From JBGCEZ01 sp045106735 (lineage in GTDB: Bacteria > Planctomycetota > Phycisphaerae > Phycisphaerales > SM1A02), in NCBI GenBank assembly GCA_045106735.1, contig JBGCEZ010000049.1, positions 1 through 52,686 on the forward strand: 52,686 nt of DNA, given 5' to 3'. Within the stretch, counting starts at the first letter, position 1; every line of letters begins with the position of its first letter. This document shows, piece after piece, positions 24,990-32,836 of this stretch. The notes beneath the pieces were generated by a model. The model was given only the letters and a program-made list of their open reading frames with translations. It did no database searches and had not been told where the DNA came from. Both the position numbers and the translations under genes were made by a program.

Positions 24990-27687
24990 CGTTGGCTCCG
25001 GGCCGGGCAAGGGCTGGCTGAGTCCGCCGAGTGTACTGCCCGCCCCCGGCCCCGACCGGGCGGGACGGCAGCGGAGCGGAAACCCGCTTCGCGCCTCCCC
25101 GGCGTTCGGCCGCCCGGGCGTGTCCTTCCAGTCCTTCCAATCGGGCGAGATCTCGGGCGTCGTCGGCCAGAGCCTCGGCCGCCGCCGGATCATCGATGCG
25201 CATCCACGATTGCAACCGGAGGAAGTCCGCGACGGACAAGCCGGCGTGGTGGCGAGCCGTGCCTCCCGTTGGCAACGTGTGGTTCGGGCCGGCCCCGTAG
25301 TCGCCCAGGACCTCGGCCGCGCCGGCGCCAATGAAGAGCCCACCGAAATGCCGGACGCGGGCCGCGATCTCGTCCGCGTCAACGCGCGAGAGCTGCAAGT
25401 GTTCCGGAGCGATCGCGTCGCACACCGCAACGATCTGATCGACGCCGGTGGCCAAGATCGCCCGACCGTTGGCCAGAGCGGCCCGCGCCGACGCCGCGGT
25501 GGGCAACGTCTCGAGCTGACGGGCCAAGGCACGGTTGACGGCATCCAAGATGGTCGCATCCTCGGCGAGCATCGTGGGCACGGCATCATCGTCGTGTTCC
25601 GCCTGCGCGAGGAGGTCCGCGGCGGCAGTCTCGGGACATGCGTGTGCATCGAGGACCAACAGCAACTCCGACGGACCGGCGAGCATGTCGATTCGGCGCG
25701 GCCCGTTGATGAGTTGCTTGGCCGCGGTGACCCATCGATTGCCGGGCCCGCAGATCACGTCGGCGGCCGGCAGTGCCCCCGCGCCGTACGCCAGGGCGGC
25801 GATCGCGTGGGCTCCCCCGGCGGCCAGCACCCCGTCGGCCCCGGCGATGGCCGCGGCGGCGAGCGTGATCGGCGCCGGCCGCGGCGAAGCGGCCCATACC
25901 TGGGTCACCCCAGCCGCCCGGGCGGTACACACGGTCATCAGCATGGACGATGGCAAGGGAAAACGACCGCCGGGCGCGTAGCATCCGGCGCCATCCACGG
26001 GCGCCACCCGGTGACCGGCCGCTCCGCCGGGGATCGGCACGTCCACGGGACGAATGGCGGCAACCTGCGCTTCCGCGAAACGCCGGATGCGGCCGGCAGT
26101 GCGTTCGAGCAGTGACCGCGTTTCGGATGGGAGAGCGCGAGCGGCGTCCTCGAGTCCGGCCCGTTCGATGATCAATGGCTCGCCCGGCTGTCGATCTCCC
26201 AATCGCACCGCGTGTTCGACGACCGCGTTCATGCCGCGCCGCTGGACATCGTCCACGATCTCCCGCGCCGCGTTCAGCGTCACGGCGTCCACCGGCTGAC
26301 GCGGACTTCGATTCAATGACGCAAGGAAATCGTCGGCCGACGTACGCTCCAGCGCATCGGACGCATCGCGCTCGGGCCGACTCGCCACCGGCAACCCACG
26401 ATTCTCTGTACGTCGATCCACTTCGGTCTTTGCTGCGCCACCGCGGCGCGTCACGCGTCGCTCGCGGCGATCCAGTTCTGCGTCGACCGCAGCCATCGTG
26501 ACCCCTCGGGCGGCCAATGCCGTGGCGGTGAAGTACAGGACGTCGGCCGCTTCTTCCGCCACGCGTTGTGTTGATTGCTCGCGCACCGCAGCGGCGAGCT
26601 CCCCCGCCTCTTCGACCAGCTTTGATTCGAGCAAGCCGACATCATCAAGCAACCGATCGGTGTAACTGCCGGCCGGCGCATCACGCGCCCGGTCCGCGAC
26701 CCGACGCATCATCCGCCCCGCCCCGATGTCTGGCCCCCAACACGTTCGGGTGGACCGGTGACAGAATCCGATGCCTGCCTGGCGTACGGTGAACCGCAGG
26801 GCATCGCGATCGCAATCCAAATCGACACGAAGCAGCTCTTGCGTCGCCCCACTCGTTCGGCCCTTCTCCCACAGTTCGCCCCGCGAGCGCGAATAGTAGA
26901 TGCCGCGCCCCGACTCGATGGCCGCGTCCAGGCTCTCGGGCGTGGACCAGGCCAGGCCCAGCGCCACCCCGTGTTCGTCGACGACGACCGTCGGCCAACG
27001 TCCGTCACTGGCCCCGCGAATCGTCGCCGCAACGGCCTCAGCCAGTCGCATGCGGCCGGCGTAGATCGCCATGCCGACCTGGGCGTCGATGCCCTGCCGG
27101 TCAAGCGCCGCCACATCTTCGGGGCCAGCCACCCCACCGGCCATGACCAACCGGGCGTCACCGGCCGCCCGCCGCAGATCCGCCGCGGCTTCGAGATCCG
27201 CCCCCACCAAGCATCCCTCCCGCTCGATCGTGGTCACGAGAAACCCGCCGACGTACGGCCGAAGTTCGTCCATCCGATCGATCACCCCGCGCCCGGTTCC
27301 CGTCCGCCAGCCTTCCACCATGACCTGACCGTCTCGGGCGTCGAGCGCGGCCACCAGCCGTTCGCGCGGCAGGCCGCGAAAGAGTTCCGGATCGGCCGCG
27401 GTGCCCACGACAACTGCGTCCGCGCCGCGGTCGAGCCAACGCACCACGTCTTCTCGCGTGCGAATGCCGCCGCCCACCCGGCACGGGAAGCGATCCACCA
27501 AGGACTCCATCACCGCGCGGTTGTCGCCCCGGCCAAGGGCCGCATCCAGGTCGACGACGGCAATGGGACCGACACGGGCGAACCGCGCGGCGATCGGATC
27601 GGGGTCGCCCGCGTCGATGCGCAGGTCGCGTCCCTGTTCGAGCTGGACCGCCCGGCCCTGGGCCAAATCGATGGAGGGGATGATCAC
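24964..27687 (-). CDS. Four-domain histidine enzyme: HisA-HisI-HisE-HisD fusion
   Basis: 907 residues; GTG start overlapping the hisF stop (GTGA). Residues 1-225: HisA isomerase barrel, with Asp7 (IIPSIDL), Asp116 (AALDARDG) and VTTIEREG. 231-320: HisI cyclohydrolase, with GRGIYYSRSRGELWEKGRTS, metal site DLDCDRDA and Cys292, Cys309, Cys316. 341-412: HisE pyrophosphatase (KLVEEAGE and EEAADVLYF). 440-865: HisD dehydrogenase, with zinc ligands Gln695, His698, Asp796 and His856, and catalytic Glu762-His763 in PEHLQL. Together these do steps 2, 3, 4 and the last two oxidations. All key residues are present. The I-E-D order is that of fungal HIS4; HisA in front is unusual. A 40-residue basic tail follows HisD. 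Confidence 0.95.
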   Translation of the reverse strand: MIIPSIDLAQGRAVQLEQGRDLRIDAGDPDPIAARFARVGPIAVVDLDAALGRGDNRAVMESLVDRFPCRVGGGIRTREDVVRWLDRGADAVVVGTAADPELFRGLPRERLVAALDARDGQVMVEGWRTGTGRGVIDRMDELRPYVGGFLVTTIEREGCLVGADLEAAADLRRAAGDARLVMAGGVAGPEDVAALDRQGIDAQVGMAIYAGRMRLAEAVAATIRGASDGRWPTVVVDEHGVALGLAWSTPESLDAAIESGRGIYYSRSRGELWEKGRTSGATQELLRVDLDCDRDALRFTVRQAGIGFCHRSTRTCWGPDIGAGRMMRRVADRARDAPAGSYTDRLLDDVGLLESKLVEEAGELAAAVREQSTQRVAEEAADVLYFTATALAARGVTMAAVDAELDRRERRVTRRGGAAKTEVDRRTENRGLPVASRPERDASDALERTSADDFLASLNRSPRQPVDAVTLNAAREIVDDVQRRGMNAVVEHAVRLGDRQPGEPLIIERAGLEDAARALPSETRSLLERTAGRIRRFAEAQVAAIRPVDVPIPGGAAGHRVAPVDGAGCYAPGGRFPLPSSMLMTVCTARAAGVTQVWAASPRPAPITLAAAAIAGADGVLAAGGAHAIAALAYGAGALPAADVICGPGNRWVTAAKQLINGPRRIDMLAGPSELLLVLDAHACPETAAADLLAQAEHDDDAVPTMLAEDATILDAVNRALARQLETLPTAASARAALANGRAILATGVDQIVAVCDAIAPEHLQLSRVDADEIAARVRHFGGLFIGAGAAEVLGDYGAGPNHTLPTGGTARHHAGLSVADFLRLQSWMRIDDPAAAEALADDARDLARLEGLEGHARAAERRGGAKRVSAPLPSRPVGAGGGQYTRRTQPALARPGANDVPSQRRP

Positions 27688-28637
27688 TGGATGGACTCCG
27701 AATCGGGGCGACTGGGGATGGCACGACGGGTGGACGTTGGGCCCGACCCGGCGGATGTGGACACTGTGGACGACGCGGCGGTCGCGGCTGACGCGGCTGA
27801 CGCAACCTGAGTGGGACGATCGACCGGTGGATGGATCGGGGCTCCGGGTGGCGTTTCGACGGGCTCGCGGACCGGCACGCCGTGCGCCGCCAGTGCTCGC
27901 CGCACGCCGGGGATCGTCGACTCCTGGCGATGGAACATCCCGGCAGCCAGAGCTGCACTCGCCCCGACCGCGAACGCTGCCTGCATGTCGGCGGCACTCC
28001 CGCCACCGCCCGACGCGATGATCGGGACGTCGGTCACCTGGGCGACCGCGGCCAGAAGATCCAAGTCGTACCCGCGCCCGACGCCGTCACGGTCAACGCT
28101 CGTCAGCAGAATCTCGCCGGCTCCGGCTCGAGGCACTGTCCGCGTGCCCGCCCGGCACCAGGCGATGGCGTCCACCCCGCGCCGCCGTGTCCCCGCGTGC
28201 GTGACCACGATCCATCCGTCGCCAACCCGCGGTCCAGCCCGCGCGGCATCCACCGAGAGCACCACGCACTGACGGCCGAACCGATCTGCGAGTCGGACGA
28301 GCAGGCTCGGATCGTCGAGGGCCGCGGAGTTCACCGCGACCTTGTCCGCCCCGGCTTCCAGGAGACGCGCGGCATCGACTGTCTTGCGTACCCCACCGCC
28401 CACGGTCAACGGAATGTCGATGACCGCCCGGATTCGCGCGACGACGTCGAGCGTGGTGCGGCGAGCTTCGAGCGTGGCCGATACGTCCAGCACGCAAAGT
28501 TCGTCCGCCCCGTCGGCCGCGTACCGAGCGGCCAAGTCCACGGGATCGCCGGCATCGACCAGGCCCTTGAATTGCACGCCCTTGACGGTGCGACCGTCGC
28601 GCACATCAAGGCACGGGATGATTCGCCGCTTCAACAT
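27684..28637 (-). CDS. hisF: Imidazole glycerol phosphate synthase, cyclase subunit HisF
   Basis: 317 residues from the ATG at 28637, giving the canonical start MLKRRIIPCLDVRDGRTVKG. With HisH it makes imidazole glycerol phosphate and AICAR. Catalytic Asp in CLDV and in VVLSVDAARAG, phosphate loops TVGGGVRK, ILLTSVDRDGVGRGYD and IIASGGGGSAADM are visible. The domain ends near residue 255; about 60 Ala/Ser/Thr-rich residues follow that the family does not need. The start overlaps hisH by 7 bases and the stop overlaps the next start. Confidence 0.96.
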   Translation of the reverse strand: MLKRRIIPCLDVRDGRTVKGVQFKGLVDAGDPVDLAARYAADGADELCVLDVSATLEARRTTLDVVARIRAVIDIPLTVGGGVRKTVDAARLLEAGADKVAVNSAALDDPSLLVRLADRFGRQCVVLSVDAARAGPRVGDGWIVVTHAGTRRRGVDAIAWCRAGTRTVPRAGAGEILLTSVDRDGVGRGYDLDLLAAVAQVTDVPIIASGGGGSAADMQAAFAVGASAALAAGMFHRQESTIPGVRRALAAHGVPVREPVETPPGAPIHPPVDRPTQVASAASAATAASSTVSTSAGSGPTSTRRAIPSRPDSESIQ

Positions 28638-29329
28638 TGCTCGACCCCTCGCACCCACGATTCGAGAATCGACGCGCCGTACGCGCCCGATAGTTCAGGG
28701 TGGAACTGGCAACCCAAGACCGATCCGCGTTCGATCGCCGCGGCGAACGGAGCGCCGTACTCACCGCGGGCCACCGTCCATCCGGCGCGCTCGGCCGGCT
28801 CTGGGTCAAGGGCGTAGCTGTTGGCGAAGTACGCATCTCCGGCGGAAACTCGCCCGCCGCTTCGTCCGGGCACGATCCGGTTCCAGCCCATCTGGGGCAC
28901 CCGGACCGCCGCACTTGAACCGAAGCGTCGGACCCGTCCGGGGATGATGCCCAGACCCGGAGCTGCGTCTTCGGCGCCGCTGCTTCGTACCGTGCGGCCA
29001 GCCACGTTGCTGCGTGCATCGCCGATCGGATCTCCGCCCTCGCCACCGCCTTCATCACTCGCTTCGGCCAAGACCTGAAGGCCCACGCAGACGGCCAACG
29101 TCGGACGATCCGCCGCGATCCGCGCGGCGATCGCCCGATCGAACCCACGCGTGCGCAGGGTCCGCATTGCCGCCCCGAAGGTGCCGACGCCCGGAAGCAC
29201 CACCGCCGGGGCGCGCTCCACTTCGGCTGCGTCGCGCGCCACCCCGACTTCGGCTCCGGCGCGCTGCAGAGCCGCGCGCATGGAAGCAAGATTGGCGGTT
29301 CCGGTCTCGACCATGATGACGCGAATCAT
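28631..29329 (-). CDS. hisH: Imidazole glycerol phosphate synthase, glutamine amidotransferase subunit HisH
   Basis: 232 residues, class I amidotransferase supplying ammonia to HisF. Nucleophile Cys in TLAVCVGLQVLAE (usually G-x-C-L-G), oxyanion region LPGVGTFGAAM, MGWN motif in VPQMGWNRIVPG, and the His-Glu pair in GCQFHPELS. About 35 extra residues, rich in Gly/Asp/Ser, stand between the Cys loop and GLGIIPGRV. Its start overlaps the hisC-hisB stop as ATGA. Confidence 0.95.
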   Translation of the reverse strand: MIRVIMVETGTANLASMRAALQRAGAEVGVARDAAEVERAPAVVLPGVGTFGAAMRTLRTRGFDRAIAARIAADRPTLAVCVGLQVLAEASDEGGGEGGDPIGDARSNVAGRTVRSSGAEDAAPGLGIIPGRVRRFGSSAAVRVPQMGWNRIVPGRSGGRVSAGDAYFANSYALDPEPAERAGWTVARGEYGAPFAAAIERGSVLGCQFHPELSGAYGASILESWVRGVEQC

Positions 29330-31287
29330 GTGAGCGATCCCTTCGTACTCGGCATGCGGGGAATCGGGTCGATGGCCACGGCCCGGCGCAAGGCGACGGC
29401 GAACGCCTTGAACGCGGCTTCCGCTCGATGGTGGTCATTGCGACCACGAAGAACGTCAATGTGAACGGTGCAGCGGGCACTGGTGGCGAACGAAACCAGG
29501 AAGTGCTCGATGTTCTCGGTGGCGACCGGTCCGATGGCCGGACGCACCAAGCCCAGATCGACCCACGCCCCGGGACGCCCGGAGCAGTCCACCACCGCGC
29601 GGGCCAGCGATTCGTCCAGTGGCACCGACGCATCGGCGAATCGCACGATGCCGCGCCGATCCCCCAGAGCGGCATCCAGTGCCTGGCCTAGAACGATGGC
29701 CGCGTCTTCGATCGTGTGGTGGTCGTCGACCTCCAGATCGCCGCGCACCGCCAGGTTCAAGTCGAAGCGGGCGTGGGTGGCCAGCGCGTCGAGGAAATGG
29801 TCAATGAGCCCGAGCCCCGTGTTGACCTCGGCCCGGCCGCGGCCGTCCACGTCGAGACGGACGGCGACGGTTGTTTCGTTGGTTCGGCGCTCCACGGTGC
29901 CGATCCGCGATCCGGTTCGCCGCGCCGGAATCGCCGGCGCGTCTTCGAAGTCCGGTCCCTCGAGGGTGTCATCGCTCCAGGTTTCCGCCACTTCGAGCAT
30001 GTGCGTGGCGGCCATGGAGGGGACATCCGCCGGCATCTGGCGCGGCAAGGCCAAGGCCCGATCTCCCTCGGTCCCCGCAAGCGCGTCGAGCGCTCGTTCG
30101 AGTCGGGCCCATTCGTCGGCGTCGCCCGGGCAGGTGATGCGGACCGCCCCCGCGCCCAGACGGCGGATCCGTACACCCTGGCCCTCCAGATCACGGGCCA
30201 TGTCTTCGGCCGCGGTCACGCGATTCCAGCGGGCGTACACGAAGTTGGCCGACGATTCGGGGACGTCGTCGGCTCCCAGTTCGCGCAATCGGAGGGCGAG
30301 GGCTTGACGTTCGCCGGCGATCCGACGAATTCGGGTGGCGTCCGGCCGGGCCCCGGCGGCCAGCAGCTGGTCGAGCACGGCGAGCGACGGACCGGAGACG
30401 GCGAACGGCCCGCCAGCTGCGTCCACCCCCCGCATGATCGACGCCGGACCGACCACCCATCCCAGCCGCAGCGCGGCCAAACCCCACGCCTTGGAGAATG
30501 TGCGGACGAAGAGCACGTTGGGTTCGTCGAGCAAAGACCGCCAGTCGATCCGCTTCTCGCCGGCGAATTCCGTGTACGCAAGATCGACGAGCACCATGGC
30601 CTGCGGGCGAGCGCGGGCCAAGCGGCGCACGTCCTCGGTCTGGGCCGTCAGTCCCGTTGGGTTGTTCGGACTGACCACGCAGAACAGACGGGTGCTGGCG
30701 TCGGATGCTTCGAGCATGGCCGGCACCGGAAATCCGCCCGACGACCACGGCACCGCCCGCACGGTGGCCCCGGTCACCCGAATCGACCGTTCGATCATCT
30801 CGAAGCCCGGCGTGTGGATGACCGCCGAACGACCCGGCTCCAGGAACAACCGGCAGATTCGGTCGATGGCATCGTCACCACCGGCGGTGATGAGGGTCCG
30901 GGCCGGATCGAGCCCCAGGCGGACGGCCAAGCGATCGGCCAGTCCACGCGCGTCGGGATAGCGCCGCGCGGCCTCCGGATCGATGGCGAGGGCCGACAGC
31001 TGGACGGACGCAGGCATCGGGCCTTCGTTTCGATCCAGTCGCAGCGATGCGTCGTCCACCCGCGAACTGGGCCGGTACGGATCGATCCCGACGAAGCCGC
31101 TGGCGAGCGCAACGGCCGGCGGTTCGACGGGCCGGCGAACGGTGGCCGACGGCGGGACGTGAGATTCGGGGCTGGGGCTGGGGCTCGGGCTCGGACTGGG
31201 ACTCGGGCTGGGGCTCGGGCTGGGGCTCGGGCTCGAGGCCTGGCTCGGCGGCGAAACGGCGGCGCGGGGCGTTGCGGTTGGGTTCAT
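29326..31287 (-). CDS. HisC-HisB fusion: histidinol-phosphate aminotransferase plus imidazoleglycerol-phosphate dehydratase
   Basis: 653 residues from ATG 31287 (ATGs at 31404 and 31413 also open). A Ser-Pro repeat linker of about 25 residues precedes the HisC part: SLRLDRNEGPMP, VSPNNPTGLTAQTE, and the PLP Lys in VRTFSKAWGLAALRLGW. A linker of about 60 residues leads to the dehydratase: VDGRGRAEVNTGLGLIDHFL, DDHHTIEDAAIVLGQAL, SVPLDESLARAVVDCSGRPG and RGRNDHHRAEAAFKAF carry both manganese-binding HHxxE-type motifs. It thus performs steps 6 and 7 in one chain, aminotransferase first. Both active sites look intact. Stop overlaps hisH. Confidence 0.94.
   Translation of the reverse strand: MNPTATPRAAVSPPSQASSPSPSPSPSPSPSPSPSPSPSPESHVPPSATVRRPVEPPAVALASGFVGIDPYRPSSRVDDASLRLDRNEGPMPASVQLSALAIDPEAARRYPDARGLADRLAVRLGLDPARTLITAGGDDAIDRICRLFLEPGRSAVIHTPGFEMIERSIRVTGATVRAVPWSSGGFPVPAMLEASDASTRLFCVVSPNNPTGLTAQTEDVRRLARARPQAMVLVDLAYTEFAGEKRIDWRSLLDEPNVLFVRTFSKAWGLAALRLGWVVGPASIMRGVDAAGGPFAVSGPSLAVLDQLLAAGARPDATRIRRIAGERQALALRLRELGADDVPESSANFVYARWNRVTAAEDMARDLEGQGVRIRRLGAGAVRITCPGDADEWARLERALDALAGTEGDRALALPRQMPADVPSMAATHMLEVAETWSDDTLEGPDFEDAPAIPARRTGSRIGTVERRTNETTVAVRLDVDGRGRAEVNTGLGLIDHFLDALATHARFDLNLAVRGDLEVDDHHTIEDAAIVLGQALDAALGDRRGIVRFADASVPLDESLARAVVDCSGRPGAWVDLGLVRPAIGPVATENIEHFLVSFATSARCTVHIDVLRGRNDHHRAEAAFKAFAVALRRAVAIDPIPRMPSTKGSLT
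31170..31236. repeat. Tandem hexamer/dodecamer repeat encoding Ser-Pro run
   Basis: Runs of GGGCTC/GGGCTG-type hexamers; on the minus strand they give about eleven consecutive Ser-Pro pairs before the HisC domain. Confidence 0.85.
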
Positions 31288-31517
31288 CGGGAGCTCGTGG
31301 ATTGGAAGGGTGTCGGCGGGTGCGGAGGACGGACAAGGGACGGAATGCGGGCTTGAAACTGGTTGAGAACTGGCTTGCACGTGGCTTGGACCTGGCTTCG
31401 ACATTGCGTGCATTGACGCGGGCGTGGTGGGCGTGGAGGGCGTTGCAAGCGTTGCGCGGACGAGGCCGACCGACGCCGTCGATGGCGGCCGGGCCGGGCC
31501 GGGCCGGTGTTTCGCGT

Positions 31518-32528
31518 TCAGGGAACAATCTGTCCCGGTTGGCTCACGACGATGTCGGTGCCGCCCCGGGCGCGAATGGCGGGGATGAGTTCGGGCACCG
31601 CAGCCCGTTCAACTGCCGTCCGCACGGCCAGGCCGTCACCGCGGTGCAATTGACTGATGGTCGGCTCGCGCATGGCCGGCAAGACCTCGATCAACGCGGG
31701 CAAGTCGGCGGCGGAGATGTTGCATTCGACGATCGCGCGGCGGCGGGCTTCGAGGACCGATCGCAAGAGCAGCGAAAGGTCTTCGATGGCCGCCCGGCGC
31801 GGGCCCGCGCCCATCGCCGACCGGCTCGCGTAGAGCCGAGTACTGCTCCGCATCAACGTGTCGATGATTCGCAAGCCGTTGGCGGCGAGCGTTGCGCCGG
31901 TCGCCGTGTTGTCGACGATGAGATCCGCGTCTTCCGGCGGGTAGACCTCGGTTGCCCCCCACGTTCGCACCACATCGGCGGCACGTCCGGTCCGATCGAG
32001 CCAGGCCCGCGTGAGTTCGGGGTACTCGGTGGCGACACGGATGCGGCGTGGTCGGCCCGCTGCGTCATCGATCGCGCCCGACGGACCGGCCGCAACGATC
32101 GACACACGGTCCATCCCGGTATCCAAGAGTTCAACGACGTCGTCGCCTGCTCCCAGTTCCGCGACCACGTCGGCTCCCGCGAATCCAACGTCCTGGGTGC
32201 CCGCGGCGATCATCTCGACCACGCCGCGGGCCTTCAGCCGCTTGGCCACGAACCGTTCGGGCGAAGGGCCGATCAGCGGACGGTACGCGCGGGCTCCAGA
32301 TCGCACGGGCAGCCCGGCTCCCTCCAGGAGCGCCTCGACTCCGGCGGCCATCCGACCCTTGGGCAGGGCAATCCGCAGCGGGATGGTCGCCGGGATGCGA
32401 ATGTCCGGGGCATCAGGCAGATCCGATGCCGAATCGAACGCGGACCCGCTCACGGACCCGCTCGCGGGCACGGGCACGGGCACGGGCGAGACGGATGACG
32501 CGGCACTCGTCGAACAGTTGGGAGACAT
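31518..32528 (-). CDS. hisG: ATP phosphoribosyltransferase, long form
   Basis: 336 residues from the ATG at 32528 (an upstream TTG at 32537 is less likely). First enzyme of the pathway: joins ATP and PRPP. After an N-terminal Ser/Pro/Val-rich stretch of about 45 residues (partly from GGGCAC hexamers) come LRIALPKGRMAAGVEALLEG, AGTQDVGFAGADVV, RIRVATEYPELTRAWL and the PRPP loop DLIVDNTATGATLAANGLRI. The C-terminal 75 residues (RRAIVECNISAADLPALIEV onward) match the regulatory ACT-like domain of long-form HisG, so feedback inhibition by histidine is expected and no HisZ is needed. First structural gene behind the attenuator. Confidence 0.95.
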   Translation of the reverse strand: MSPNCSTSAASSVSPVPVPVPASGSVSGSAFDSASDLPDAPDIRIPATIPLRIALPKGRMAAGVEALLEGAGLPVRSGARAYRPLIGPSPERFVAKRLKARGVVEMIAAGTQDVGFAGADVVAELGAGDDVVELLDTGMDRVSIVAAGPSGAIDDAAGRPRRIRVATEYPELTRAWLDRTGRAADVVRTWGATEVYPPEDADLIVDNTATGATLAANGLRIIDTLMRSSTRLYASRSAMGAGPRRAAIEDLSLLLRSVLEARRRAIVECNISAADLPALIEVLPAMREPTISQLHRGDGLAVRTAVERAAVPELIPAIRARGGTDIVVSQPGQIVP

Positions 32529-32607
32529 GGCATGCAATCCGATGCCCTCGGCCGGCGAGTCCCCCGGCCCGGTCTCTGTGGGCCACGGCTGGCCTCCACA
32601 ACGACAC

Positions 32608-32629
32608 GACGCCGGCGGAGGCCGGCGTC
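32608..32629 (-). terminator. Attenuator terminator hairpin of the his operon
   Basis: Perfect 9-bp GC stem GACGCCGGC/GCCGGCGTC with a 4-base loop, 37 bases after the leader peptide stop and 79 bases before hisG. The downstream tail (GUGUCGUUGUGG) is only moderately U-rich, so strength is uncertain. Confidence 0.75.
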
Positions 32630-32709
32630 AGGCGGGTGAAAATCGATGGGATCGATGGGTCCGGGGTCAGCCGGAGTTCACACGCAAACGCGCCTCGCCG
32701 TGGGCGGGG
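32608..32709 (-). promoter_or_regulatory. Alternative RNA pairing segments of the his attenuator
   Basis: Segment 1 (32709-32703, CCCCGCC) can pair with segment 2 (32699-32691, GGCGAGGCG) around a 3-base loop. Segment 2 can instead pair with segment 3 (32634-32624, CGCCTGACGCC): nine base pairs with a 2-base bulge. Segment 3 shares 6 bases with the first arm of the terminator, so the antiterminator and terminator exclude each other. Segment 1 overlaps the His codons of the leader peptide. This is the classical attenuator arrangement; derived by eye. Confidence 0.65.
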
Positions 32710-32747
32710 TGCAGATGATGCATGTGATGGAGCCAGCGGTTGCTCAT
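32667..32747 (-). CDS. hisL: Histidine leader peptide
   Basis: 26 codons plus stop. The peptide begins MSNRWLHHMHHLHPAHG and has six His at positions 7, 8, 10, 11, 13 and 16, far above expectation. Its ATG is 6 bases after the -10 box of a strong promoter, so the transcript is predicted to start on the ATG itself (leaderless). A terminator hairpin and an alternative pairing partner follow before hisG. Shortage of charged tRNA-His would stall the ribosome here and let transcription continue into the his genes. There is no Shine-Dalgarno sequence, consistent with leaderless initiation. Confidence 0.88.
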   Translation of the reverse strand: MSNRWLHHMHHLHPAHGEARLRVNSG

Positions 32748-32753
32748 GGGCGG

Positions 32754-32782
32754 AGTATTGGCGGATGCGATGGGTCAGTCAA
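32754..32782 (-). promoter_or_regulatory. his operon promoter
   Basis: TTGACT (32782-32777) and AATACT (32759-32754) with exactly 17 bases between them. The +1 predicted 7 bases downstream coincides with the A of the leader peptide ATG at 32747. Confidence 0.8.
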
Positions 32783-32787
32783 GGCGA

Positions 32788-32820
32788 TCGGCCGAAATCG
32801 GGAGATTCCCGCGCGGCCGA
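32788..32820 (-). terminator. Nested hairpin after mraY
   Basis: Outer 7-bp stem TCGGCCG/CGGCCGA encloses an inner GGGA/TCCC stem. It lies 17 bases beyond the mraY stop and just before the his promoter; it may end the mur transcript, though there is no U-run. Confidence 0.45.
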
Positions 32821-32836
32821 CGCCTGGCGGGCCCAA

